From Tricholoma matsutake (lineage: Eukaryota > Basidiomycota > Agaricomycetes > Agaricales > Tricholomataceae): 64,000 nt of DNA. Location of the stretch: the NCBI GenBank assembly GCA_026075535.2, contig AP026545.1, positions 7,750,001-7,814,000 of the forward strand, written 5' to 3'. The first letter of the stretch is position 1. Each line of letters opens with the position of its first letter. The position numbers were made by a program, and so were the translations under genes. The notes under the pieces are model-generated. The model saw only the letters and a list, made by a program, of their open reading frames with translations. It ran no database searches and had not been told where the DNA came from. This document shows positions 11,581 to 22,239 of the stretch, piece after piece.

Positions 11581-12163
11581 TGTCAAGACCAATTCTTCTG
11601 ACCAGACTTCCAATTGTTTTCTGCCCTCCTTCCCGGCTGCCTTGCATCACAGCCCACCTCCTATCAGCAGCACTGCCTAGAGGCAAAATTCCCTCATTTC
11701 CAATTAGGTGAAACGGTTTCAGGATTTGCCTTGGAAGCCAGTTTTCATATTAGCCACAGCCTCAGAAACTCCGACCTTAGTATTTAAGCTAGCTACTTTC
11801 GTTTTGTATCGCCAGTTTGTAAATCAACCAAGTCTCCCACTTAATCCTATCCTCTTTAAACTCCAAATACATTCTTAAGTCATTCTCAAACTCTTACTCA
11901 TCCTCTCCAGAAATTCTCCGGACCTCTGGTCATCTTCCTTACCCTCACCTTGAAATTAGGACACTTGACGAGGAGAAGGGCACAACTTCTTATAAGTTGA
12001 AGCCAAGTCCTTTCTGCTCCCCCACTTGGTGCAACACATCAAGTAAACCCTGCCCCGGATTTCCATAGGATTCCCTGTCTTACTTGATCCATCCTCTACA
12101 ACTTCTATCGTCCGGGTACAACCGGAATTCTGACGACTTCCCCTTCAAGTTCAGTACTTAACA
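11581..12163 (+). repeat. 5' LTR of the second gypsy element (583 bp)
   Basis: It runs from TGTCAAGACC to CAGTACTTAACA and aligns without a gap to the 3' LTR at 17412-17994. I count 24 differing sites; 23 are CG/TG/CA exchanges, i.e. decay of ancestral CpG. A TATA-like TATTTAAG (11781) precedes the probable transcript start. Confidence 0.92.
11781..11824 (+). promoter_or_regulatory. LTR promoter and probable transcript start used for self-priming
   Basis: TATTTAA at 11781-11787 is followed about 27 nt later by AGTTTGTAAAT (11814-11824), a plausible 5' end of the RNA. This 11-mer is the exact reverse complement of the primer-site sequence just after the LTR. The 3' LTR keeps the same arrangement. 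Confidence 0.6.
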
Positions 12164-12165
12164 GT

Positions 12166-12176
12166 ATTTACAAACT
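12166..12176 (+). other. Self-complementary primer binding site (Tf1-like)
   Basis: ATTTACAAACT starts two bases after the LTR end and is perfectly complementary to AGTTTGTAAAT at 11814-11824 in the LTR. This is the arrangement known from fission yeast Tf1, where the first 11 nt of the mRNA act as primer. No TGG-type tRNA 3'-end match is present here. Confidence 0.65.
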
Positions 12177-12407
12177 CTCACTTCTCTCGTCAAACCCATC
12201 CCATCTTTTCTTATGACTCCTACTGAGTCACAAACCCAATGAACTACAAGAAACTCCCACCGTGCTGGTGCGGTACCAGGATTATCAGCAATATGCCGAT
12301 CCATACTTCCTTCCCCTAGACATGCTTCGACTTTTGGTGCATCCACCAGACCATCCAACATCTTCAGGCAAATTGGTTCTGGAGCACCCTCCATCAGTGC
12401 TAACGTC

Positions 12408-13619
12408 ATGTCTCAACCTCTGGAGACCCCTCAGAATATGACTCCACTTGAGTACATAGAGAATGTTGGGCAACCTAACCCCTTTGACGAGGAAGGTCCA
12501 GGTAAAGAGGATGGACTTCCCAGTGGACCTGACAACCCTAGCGGTCCTGATGGCCCTGGGGATGACCCTGATCCTGACGACCCTGATGACCCTCTACCTC
12601 CCGTTGGCGGAAATCCTGACCCAGGAGATAGGTTTCTCGATGCTCTCTTCGAGCTCTTGGATAGTCTCCAAACCCTCTGGCAGAACCAAGCACCCAAGAC
12701 CAAGAAGATCAAAGTTCGTGATCCTGACACTTTCAATGGGGATAATCCCCAGAAACTTCAGGACTTCCTAGTCTTGTGCAACCTTCACTTCTGCGATGGT
12801 CCTCAGGTATTTGCCTCTGATGAAAAGAAAATTCTATTCATCCTTTCCTACCTCAAAGGGTCAGCTCTTAGCTGGTTTGAACCTGGACACAAAGACCCAA
12901 CAAATTCTGCCCATTGGATGTGGAACTACGAGGTATTCCTTAGTGAGTTGGAAAGTAATTTTGGTCCTCATGACCCTGTTGGGGATGCAGAAAAGGCTCT
13001 TTCAGAACTCACGATGAAGAAAGGTGGAAGAATAGTGAAGTATAATGTGGACTTCTGGGAACTGGCTTCCCAGGTCAACTGGAATGAGGCCGCTCTTCGC
13101 GACCGGTATTTCCATGGTCTTCCGCTCCGTCTCTGCATAGAAGTCTTACGGGGGGGATGACCTGAAACTCTAGCATCCCTACGTCTTAAAGCCCAGGATG
13201 CTGACAACATCTATTGGATGCAGGAAGAAGAAACCCGCTTAGAAACAAAGACCCCCAGAAATTCTGCACACACTGGAAAGAAGGAATCTAAAGGTTCTTC
13301 TAGCTCCAATTCCAACACTCAGTCCAAACCCCAGCCCTCGTCTAGCACCAACTGCACAAACCAATCCTCATCCGGCAGCTCCTCTGGGTCAAAGAACAAC
13401 TTCCAGAAGGACAAGCCAAAAAACTCTATTTCTGACAAGTTGGGGAAAGACGGTAAACTAACTGGAGATGAGCATGAATGCTGCATGAAGGAAGGACTTT
13501 GCCTCTACTGCGGCAAGAAAGGACATGGAGCTGGGAATTGTCTGAAGTCCAAAGCGGCCAAAGCCCATGCTGCAGCAGTCACTGAGTCCAAGCTGGACTC
13601 TGCGGACCCAAAAAAATAG
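12408..13619 (+). pseudogene. Gag of the second gypsy element (one in-frame TGA)
   Basis: From ATG 12408 (MSQPLETPQN) the frame runs to TAG at 13617-13619, with one TGA at 13158-13160 between LRGG and PETLASLRLK. The reading continues cleanly in the same frame after the stop, so this looks like a CGA-to-TGA point change. Features: acidic Pro/Asp-rich stretch (about residues 30-65), capsid-like core (VRDPDTFNGDNPQKLQDFL … GSALSWFEPG), Ser/Asn-rich linker, and a C-terminal CCHC knuckle CLYCGKKGHGAGNC at about 13501-13540. Confidence 0.88.
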
Positions 13620-16600
13620 TCCACAACCCTCAGGAACATGCCATTGGCTTTCCAAACAACCCCTAAAAATCCAAACTCTTATCGACTCTGGTTCCTCACA
13701 TTGTTTCCTCGATTCATCATTTGTGTGGGACAACCAACTTAGTACCAAAACCATTCCTCTGATCGGACTCCAACTATTTGATGGAACTTGTAACTCCACC
13801 ATAACTCAAGTCATGGAACTCCTGGTCACTTTTCCATCTGGTGAAGTGTTCAATCTGGCATTTTATGTAACCTTGCTGGACTCTTCCTGTTCTGCAGTAC
13901 TTGGTCATAACTGGCTGAAGCAATACAATCTGTTGATTGACTGGTCTTCAGGCCAAATAAATTTCCGTTCTGCAGTTCAAAGAGGTCCTGCCCCCTCAAT
14001 GTCCTCTGACTCTCCTATCTTGTGTGAGTCACCTTCACCTCCGAACCTTCCAGTGGAAACCCACAAAAATCCCATAATCACTAAACTCTCAAAACTTGTA
14101 CCTCCTGAGATCTCTTTCATCAATGCCGCTGCTTACATGCATGCAAGCAAACTTCCTGGGGCTGTTGCCTTTCAGATGACATTCTCCCCAGAAGGACTGG
14201 CAGCTAAATCCTCGGCAGTGTCTGGAAATCCACTGGACCTTTCTGATGTTCCAGAAGAATATCATGAATTTGCAGATGTTTTTAATAAACAAAAGGCCAA
14301 CACCCTTCATTGAAGAGAATGTTCGTTCAGGCTTCATCTGCCCTTCCAAATCCCCTCATGGCGCTCCTATACTCTTTGTCAAGAAAAAGGATGGGAGTCT
14401 CCAACTTTGTGTCGACTACTGGGGACTCAATCGCATCTCAAAAATGGACCGCTACCCACTTCCTCTAATCTCGGATCTCCTGGACTCTCCAGGAAAGGCA
14501 CATGTGTTCACCAAAATTAACCTCTGGCATGCTTATCACTTAGTCCACATTGCTGAGGGAGATGAATGGAAGACCACTTTCCACATGCGCTATGGTTCTT
14601 TCAAGTGGCTGGTAGTTCCTTTCAGACTCACCAACGCACCTGCTGCCTTCCAGCGCCTCATGAACGACATCTTCAGTGACCTATTAGATGTCAGTGTCAT
14701 TGTCTATCTCGATGATATCCTAATCTACTCCAACAACATAAGTCAACACAAGGCTCACATCAAGGAAGTCCTCTGGAGACTCTGGAAGAATGGCCTCTAC
14801 GCTGCTCTGCAGAAATGCGAGTTCCATAAAGACAGCATGGAATACTTGGGGTTCATCCTCTCTCCAGATGGGCTCCAGATGTCCGAAGATAAAGTCAAAA
14901 CCATTCTCGACTGGCCCAAACCTCAAAAAGTTAAGGATATCCAATCCTTCCTGGGATTCTGCAACTTCTACTGACAGTTCATCCATGGATATTCTGACAT
15001 CATCATTCCACTCACCAGACTCACCCGGAAACATATGCCTTGGGACTTTGGCAAGAAATGTCAAGAAGCCTTCAACAAACTAAAAGAAGAATTCACTCAT
15101 GCCCCAATACTCACTCAATGGCTACCAGATTCCCACATTATCTTGGAGACAGACGCCTCAGATTATGCCTTAGCAGCAATCCTTTCCATCTATACCTCGG
15201 ATGAAGAAATCCACCCAGTTGCATTCCACTCTTGTTCCTTCAACCCGGCTGAATTGAACTATGACACCCACAATAAGGAACTTCTTGCTATCTTCGAAGC
15301 TTTCAAACACTGGCGACAGTACCTCGAAGGTTCTGGAAATCCAATAGATGTGGTCATGGATCACAAAAACTTGGAATACTTCAGTACCACAAAACTCCTT
15401 ACTCATCGTCAAGCTCGGTGGTCAGAATACCTTTCACAGTTCAACCTTGCCATCTGCTTCTGCCCTGGTAAACTAGGGGCTAAACCTGATGCGCTCACTA
15501 GACGCTGGGACATCTACTGCAAAGGGGGAATAGTGACTTTGCCTCGGTAAATCCGAGCAACTTCCATCCAGTCTTTACTCAAGAACAACTCACATCCTCC
15601 CTCTGAGCCACTTTCCTTGCTACTCCTATCCTCCATCAAGCCGTCCTCATGTACATTGAAAAACTCCACAACGATATTTGATCTTCACTTCCTCTTGATC
15701 CCATCTCCTCCTCACACCTTCCTTCACCATCCACTCCAAATTGGTCTCTAGATGACAGTGGACTTCTCCGCCACTTCGACCGGATTTACGTTCCAGATGT
15801 TGTGGACCTCCATCTTAAAGTCTTACAATACAAGCATGACCACCATCCTCTCAGGTCACTATGGGCAAAACAAGACTCTTCAGCTTATCTGATGGGAATA
15901 CATTTGGCCCAATCTCTGCACCTTTGTGCAGGACTTTTGCAAGTCTTGTACTACCTGGAAATGCTCCAAATCTCCCCGACACAAACCCTATGGATTTCTG
16001 AAGCAACTTCCGGTCCCGGAAAGGCCTTGGAACTCAATTTCCATGGACTTCATCAAACAGTTACCGGACTCCAATGGTCACACTGCCATCCTAGTCATTG
16101 TAGACCGACTCTCCAAGCAGGGTATCTTCATCCCCACAGTAAACGAAATCACAGCACAAGAACTCGCTAATCTCTTTGTCATGCATGTCTTCTCCAAACA
16201 CAGTGTTCCATCCCACGTCACCTGTGACCAGGGTTCTGAGTTCATTTCCCATTTCTTCTGCTCTCTCAGGCAAGCCCTGGACATGAAAATCCATTTCACT
16301 TTGGGTTACCATCCAGAAGGCGATGGACAAACTGAACACCTCAACCAGACCCTCGAACAGTACTTGCAGATCTTCTGCAACTACCAACAGGACAACTGGT
16401 CCCAGCTTTTACCCTTAGGGCAATTTGCGTACAACAATGCTCCCTCAGCTTCCACTGGAGTTTCACCCTTCTTCACCAACAAGGGTTACCACCCAAACAT
16501 CACAGTTTTCCCAGAGTGTGAACTAGCCTTGCAACACACGCGCCATTTTGTGGTTGACCTTGATGATCTCCACCAGGAACTCTGGAAGCAACTCTCAGAA

Positions 16601-17150
16601 GCACAGAAGCACTATCAAGGTCCTCCAGACAAATGGCAGGCACCCACTCCTGACTTCAAAATCAGTGATTACGCTTTCATCAAAGGTGAGCACCTACACA
16701 CTACAAGACCCTCCAAGAAGCTCTCAGAAAAGTTCTATGGCCCTTTTGAGATCATTGCCTGTCCAGGTACTCACTCGGTTACCCTTCAACTTCCGGATCA
16801 CCTCCGGGGTGTCCACCTGGTATTCCATCTCTCCCAACTAGAAGAAGACACTCCCAACACAATTCCTAATTGTATTCAACCTCCACCTCCTCCAGTCATT
16901 ATAGACAATGAACTGGAGTACAAGATTGTGGAAATCCTCGATTCAAAGATTGACAACTGCTGTCAATGCAAGTTACTCTATTTCGTATGGTGGGAAGGTT
17001 ACCAAGGAACCAACAAAGAAACCTCCTGGCTTCCAGCTACAGAACTTGATCATGCCCAGGAACTTGTTAGACTTCCACACTTGTTACCCAGGGAAACCCG
17101 GACCTCTTTCCACTTAACACACACCCTTTATTTCAAAACAAGACCCTCAA
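13567..17150 (+). pseudogene. Pol of the second gypsy element (PR-RT-RNase H-IN-chromodomain)
   Basis: Protease with LIDSGSSHCFL (about 13677), RT with [10 protein letters not shown] (about 14703), RNase H with LETDASDYALAAILS (about 15145), integrase core (about 16000-16560) and chromodomain (YKIVEILDSK … LYFVWWEGY, about 16918-17050). Breaks: a deletion with frame change near 14300 removes the segment between [10 protein letters not shown] and [13 protein letters not shown] at 14972 (Arg expected in the FYRxFI motif), and TGAs near 15604 and 15678; a frameshift near 15530. The motif-A Asp of RT reads Asn (KINLWHAYH). Two domains are intact in sequence but the element is dead. Confidence 0.9.
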
Positions 17151-17411
17151 AAATTATTATTAGAAAATTTAAAAGAAAACTCCGGATTCCCTGCCCATTT
17201 CCTACTCCTCCCCTACTCCTCCCCTACTCCTTCACCCCCTGCTTCATCAGCAAGTCCTGGCAGCTCCCCTTGTACCTCCAACTCCTCCTCCTCTTCACCC
17301 TCTTCTTCTTCATCCTCTTCCTCCTCAGACTCCTGGTTCCACTCCGGATCCAATGCCATCTGGATTTGAACCTTCATGTGCCTCGTAGGCTCAGCACTAA
17401 GGGGGAAATAC

Positions 17412-17994
17412 TGTCAAGACCGATTCTTCCGACCGGACTTCCAATCGTTTTCTGCCCCCCTTCCCAGCCACCTTGCATCACAGCCCACCTCCTATCAGCA
17501 GCACTGCCTAGAGGCAAAATTCCCTCATTTCCAATTAGGTGAAATGGTTTCAGGATTTGCCTCAGAAGCCAGTTTTCATATTAGCCACAGCCTCGGAAAC
17601 TCCGACCTTAGTATTTAAGCTAGCTACTTTCGTTTTGTATCACCAGTTTGTAAATCAACCAAGTCTCCCACTTAATCCTATCCTCTTTAAACTCCAAATA
17701 CATTCTTAAGTCATTCTCAAACTCTTACTCATCCTCTCCGGAAATTCTCTGGACCTCTGGTCATCTTCCTTACCCTCGCCTTGAAATTAGGACACTTGAT
17801 GAGGAGAAGGGTGCAACTTCTTATAAGTTGAAGCCAAGTCCTTTCTGCTCCCCCACTTGGTGTGACACATCAAGTAAACCCTGCCCTGGATTTCCGTAGG
17901 ATTCCCTGTCTTACTCAATCCATCCTCTACAACTTCTATCATCCAGGTACAACCGGAATTCCAATGACTTCCCCTTCAAGTTCAGTACTTAACA
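17412..17994 (+). repeat. 3' LTR of the second gypsy element (583 bp)
   Basis: It starts TGTCAAGACC just after a purine tract (AAGGGGGAAATAC, 17399-17411) and ends CTTAACA. Gap-free partner of 11581-12163. The flanks (GGACA left, GGATG right) do not form a clear target duplication, so one flank has changed or the element recombined. Confidence 0.92.
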
Positions 17995-19327
17995 GGATGG
18001 ATTATTGCAAGACTTAGCGTGGTTTATACACAAAGGACAGTTTCTTTTTAGTTCTTTCCCTTGATTACTCCTTCATCATATGATATATCTCTTTCTTGTT
18101 CAGATTCCAGTCTCCTTTTTGGCCTTGTGCCTTAACTCATATCTTTTGCCTCATGTTCTACACATGTTTCTTATACCATTTTAGGAAGTTTCTTTTAAAA
18201 CATATAAAACTCTGTAGTATCTACTGGGAAAAAGAAATTGTCTTCACCTATTGTCTCGTATTAAAAGTTCTAAGAATCAGATCTATCCTCTAAACAATTG
18301 AAGCTTCTACAAGTTTTCTTGATCGACGAGAAACCTCTGCGATCATCCTCGTCCTCGATCCTCTTTCAACCCTGTCATCGTTAGCACTAGTAACCATCCC
18401 TATAAGGGCAACCTAAGCCTCTAGCAAAGGGAAATCCGAAGTTAAAATTATGCTACATAATACAGGGATTGGGGGCGCACCTAGCAAAGGGAAATCCGAA
18501 GAGAAAACTCTAAGGATCCCCTTGCTGATGCCCAGTATATGTGAAGACGACAAAAATCAAATATAACCTAAAAATAGAAAAAGGTGGAGATAGGCGGATC
18601 AAGGCCGCCGAATGACATCATACCAAGGGGTATGTGTCGGAAGGGGTACTCCACCTCTAAATATAAAAGTGTCAACATATACAAACATGATAGCAAGGGA
18701 AAATTAGTAATAAAATCCGGAAAAATCATAGAAAATGAAGAATAGAAGGAAATGAGGTGGGGAAAAATATGGGACAAACATAAAAAATAGGAAAAACACA
18801 CAGGGCACCCCCCTAGTCCCCTTACAATCCCGACACTTCATAGCAATTGGCTATAGCCTTCATATACCATCAATCTATTGAAAGGTCCCCAGAATTCACA
18901 CATCGACCATCGACAATAATCATTGTTTGCTGTCGATCTCGTCGATCGTCCTCGATATCGATCGATACCCCATCGGACTGCGTCAAACACCCTCATCTCT
19001 TATAGAACTACCTTCACGACTAGTACCAACTAGTTATCCTCCCATAGGTTGGAACACAAATATTCGGAACGTCTCGCACCCTTCCTCTGACTGGTCACAA
19101 ATATCATCGGCTGTTTGGTGGTTTTCCCGGGTTGAGTATCATCAGCGCTCTGATGTGTCCATGTTGCTAGGGGGCACATTTGGTGAAAATGGTGGTGCAG
19201 CAAAGGCGGGACTGTCTGGAACAGTGTGTAGGGAGTCTGTGGAGCTTTGGGAAGCATTGTCCACTCCATACCTGCCTATCTTGGGCAGTGCATTCGCGAT
19301 TTCGGGCCTTAGGAGAGTGTTTTCTAC
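17995..19327 (+). other. Degenerate LTR/leader of another gypsy-type element
   Basis: Once the solo LTR at 18401-18826 is removed, this segment resembles 19786-20460. Shared landmarks: TTTTTGGCCTTGTGCC-like text, AAACATATA-AAC followed by AGAAATTGTCTTCA(C/T)CTATTGTCT, and CGCACCCTTCCTCTGACT followed by GGTTGAGT. Both look like U3-R-U5 plus leader of one family. The plus ORF at 18927-19439 has no recognisable domain and reads into the next LTR. Confidence 0.4.
18401..18826 (-). repeat. Solo LTR with perfect 5-bp target duplication
   Basis: This 426-bp copy (TATAAGGG … CCCCTTACA on plus) is flanked by ATCCC at 18396-18400 and 18827-18831. It belongs to the family of the LTR at 4987-5413. A clean duplication around a single LTR is the signature of LTR-LTR recombination removing the internal part. 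Confidence 0.88.
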
Positions 19328-19701
19328 TATAAGGGCAACCTCAGCCTCTAGCAAAGGGAAATCTGAAGAGAAAACTCTAAGGATCCCTTTGCCAATGCCC
19401 AGTATATGTGAAGACAACAAAAATCAAATAATAACCTAAAAATAGAAAAGGCGGAGATAGGCAGATCAAGGGCACTGAATGACATCATACCAAGGGGTAG
19501 ATGTTGGAAGGGGTGCTCCACCTCTAAATATAAAACTGTCAACATGCACAAACATGATAGAAAGGGAAATTAGTAATAAAATCCAGAAAAATCATAGAAA
19601 ATGAAGAATAAAGGGAAATGAAGTGAGGAAAAATATAGAACAAATGTAAAAAATAGGAGAAACACACAGGGCACCCCCCTAGTTCCCCTAGTCCCCTTAC
19701 A
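19328..19701 (-). repeat. Partial LTR of the same family
   Basis: Same ends as the copies at 4987 and 18401 but 374 bp long; it lacks the internal part between the two AGCAAAGGGAAATC motifs. Flanks TCTAC and TGCAC do not match, and no primer site is evident beside it, so it need not be the 5' LTR of the left gypsy element. Confidence 0.75.
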
Positions 19702-20649
19702 TGCACCTTCCACATGCTGACACATTGCATGTCAAGCACACCAGTCATGAGGAGACAAGACAGCATGCTTTTTAGGGCACATTGCAATGTTTTTTAACAT
19801 TTTCATGATTCATTGGAATAACAGGACAAAGGACTTTGATATATTATGACTTTGCAGGTTTCTTCCTCATCATTTCTCATTTACTTTGTGATTTGGACAT
19901 CTTTTTCACTACCTTACATTCAGTCTCATGTTGGCCTCATGGCCTTTTTTCCTTTTTGGCTCTATCTCTCTAAAACATATATAACCTTGTACTATCTACC
20001 TTTCTAAACAAGAAATTGTCTTCATCTATTGTCTATCATCAGATTCAAGAATTCAGCTCTTGAGTCTTAGCTCCAGTCTTAGTCTGAAGCTCTGTGGTCT
20101 TCTGCAAACTTCTTCATTCTGCTACTTGGTATCTCAAAACTATTGTCTCTTGTCTATTGTCTTCATCATTATTATCACCCATCATCAATATTGTATCCTA
20201 TTGCCCTTCAACACTGTCCGCATCCCTTATCCCCTTTGGAACTCATTCACAAACTCGCAAACTTCTTCACACAGCTTTGCAGCACTTTGCAGAACTTTGT
20301 AGACCTTTGCACTTCATACCCACCTCTTGGTTTAGCATGGTGATGTTCAGTACCACCTTGCACCCTTCCTCTGACTCATGTTATATCTCCTAAAGCCAGT
20401 TTGGTTGGTTTTGGTTGAGTTTCTGGATAGAGCATCATCATTTTGGAGCCTACCATGAGGGGTTTCTGAATCATTTCATTGCCTAATCCATCTCATATTC
20501 TCCAGCTTAGGCCATCATAAGCCAGAAACCTTCAAATTGACACTCACCATGCCTTTGAATCTCTTGAACAATCAGGAGATATCTTAATCCCAGTACCAGA
20601 AGCAGAATCAACTCATCATCAACCTTTCCCCTCACCCATTCCATCGACT
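19702..20649 (+). other. LTR-like and leader sequence upstream of a gag fragment
   Basis: No host gene. It contains a TATA-like AACATATATAAC (about 19975), pyrimidine-rich R/U5-like sequence and leader, resembling 17995-19327. Ends were not resolved. Confidence 0.4.
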
Positions 20650-21300
20650 TTGAATTCACCCTCATCATCTTCATCTTTGCTTATCCTTCCAACAACTTTG
20701 ACACCACTACCATCTATCACTCAAGGTTTAATGCCTACTCCAAGAGCTATAGCATTCATGACTACACAAGCCACTATGCCAGCTCGTGGTCATTTCACAG
20801 CTCCAAAATTCAATCCCACTCAGCCTCGAGAACTTTGCAGGTACTTTAATGAGCTTGAATTACTGTTTCCAGCATGTGGAATTACTGACTCCAAAGACAT
20901 GAAGAAGCACGCCTGTTGCTATGTCAATGTTGATACTTTTGAACTTTGGGAATCCATCCCAGAATATGTCACAGGGGTTTCATTCAATACATTTCATACT
21001 GCCATTCACAAGTTGTACCCCAGGTCCAAAGATGACCACAAGTGGTCAATCACAGATATGGACAAGCTCATTGGTGAACAGCTTTGCATTGGTATCTACA
21101 ACACGAACAAATTAGGGTTATATTATTGGTCATTCTACAACATCACTAAATTCCTCACTATGAAAAACTGACTCTCGGAAGCCAAACAAAGCAGGGCTTT
21201 TGTTTGTGGCTTTCAACCAGGATTATGGACTCGAATTGCATGACACCTTGAACTCAAATTCCCTGATCACTATCTGGACAACCCCTACGAGTACATTACA
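20650..21300 (+). pseudogene. Gag fragment of a gypsy-type element
   Basis: The open part (to 21171) reads MPARGHFTAPKFNPTQPREL, then LELLFPACGITDSKDMKKHAC and LWESIPEYVTGV, a Gag N-terminal pattern I know from basidiomycete gypsy elements. After the stop at 21169 the frame resumes with a shift (SRAFVCGFQPGLW … LELKFPDHYLDNPYE) and is lost near 21300. No zinc knuckle or pol follows, so the copy is truncated. Confidence 0.65.
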
Positions 21301-21520
21301 CTCCCCCACCTATTCCAGTTGGATTCCGGTTTGTCTGGCCAGAATTTCTGGAATTTCTGGAATCCAGTGGAATTTTTTTTGTATGTAGTTCTCCCTATGC
21401 AGCATGATTCTGGTCAGAATAAGCATCAGATTTACACCTGGAATCCCCAGAATCTGACCAGACTCATCACAACTGGACTAACTGGAATAACCAGAATGCA
21501 CGTGCTTTTCCAAATAAAAG

Positions 21521-21605
21521 TTTGATGTACAACAAGAATTGAACACTCAACCTTGGGTCTGCACACATAACAGTGCACTTAACCACTGAGATACCAAGTA
21601 ATTAT
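21521..21605 (-). mobile_element. tRNA-derived SINE head (probable)
   Basis: On the minus strand a tRNA-like segment has an A-box-like TATCTCAGTGG (21593-21583) and a B-box-like GTTCAATTC (21544-21536) about 38 nt apart, the spacing of a pol III internal promoter. The acceptor ends do not pair, so it is not a functional tRNA. The downstream body toward 21300 is a run of short CTGG/CCAG repeats. The 3' end of the element was not located. Confidence 0.5.
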
Positions 21606-22239
21606 TCCTCTACATACATTTAATACCTTTATTACCCAACCAAGGTGTGTAGTTAACCACAGCCATTAGCATACATGCATATTGCATGACACATGACACG
21701 TGACTGCCAGCTCACAACCATCACCACCACCGTTGTCAATGCTGCCTCCTCCTCCTCTCCACTCTACCACCACCACTGTGTGCGCACCCACCACCAGCAC
21801 TCCCATGCCCACTCCCACCATTACCACCACCTTCAAATGAGCTGACTGGACGGAACATGGGCCCAAATGACGGCAACTGTCGTTTGGGCCATAGATAAGT
21901 TTTTCTTTTTTTCTTTGAACATCAGGTAGTGGGAATGGTGTGGGATGCTTTGAGTCAAGCCAGAGTGTGCTTCACATACCTCCAAGTGCTGATGGAAGGT
22001 TACATGCAACTAGCAAGACGAGCAGTAATAGAGATGATGTTGGAGGAAATTACATGCAAGTCTGGAGGTTGAATAACCTCAAGGGATGGGCATGGCAATG
22101 GAGGGGATGAATTTGAGGGTTAGGACACAATTATTGTGAATAGAGATTATCAAGACAAACCCATAGATACCAAAAGGTCCATAGATCAGTCAGGAGAACA
22201 ATTGTTAAAAACTCATTGAAACTAGACACAGACACATGA
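21606..22239. other. Non-coding, transposon-like sequence
   Basis: It contains CAC/CCA-rich simple sequence (21715-21835) and a segment (…CCCAAATGACGG…GTTTGGGCC…, about 21864-21891) resembling parts of the hAT-like elements at 24.8 and 26.6 kb. No gene is visible. Confidence 0.4.

Noticed and set aside
17150..17542. Hydrophobic C-terminal extension of the integrase frame
   Set aside because: It is translation of the pol 3' end after a frameshift and of the LTR; the family chromodomain ends near 17050.
18927..19439. 170-codon plus ORF
   Set aside because: It reads from degenerate leader sequence into an LTR copy; no domain was recognised.
19328..19701. 5' LTR of the left gypsy element
   Set aside because: No primer site next to it, no matching target duplication, and more than 1 kb of unrelated sequence before gag even after removing the nested element.
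21521..21605. Functional tRNA gene
   Set aside because: The acceptor ends do not pair and the arms are imperfect despite A- and B-box-like motifs.
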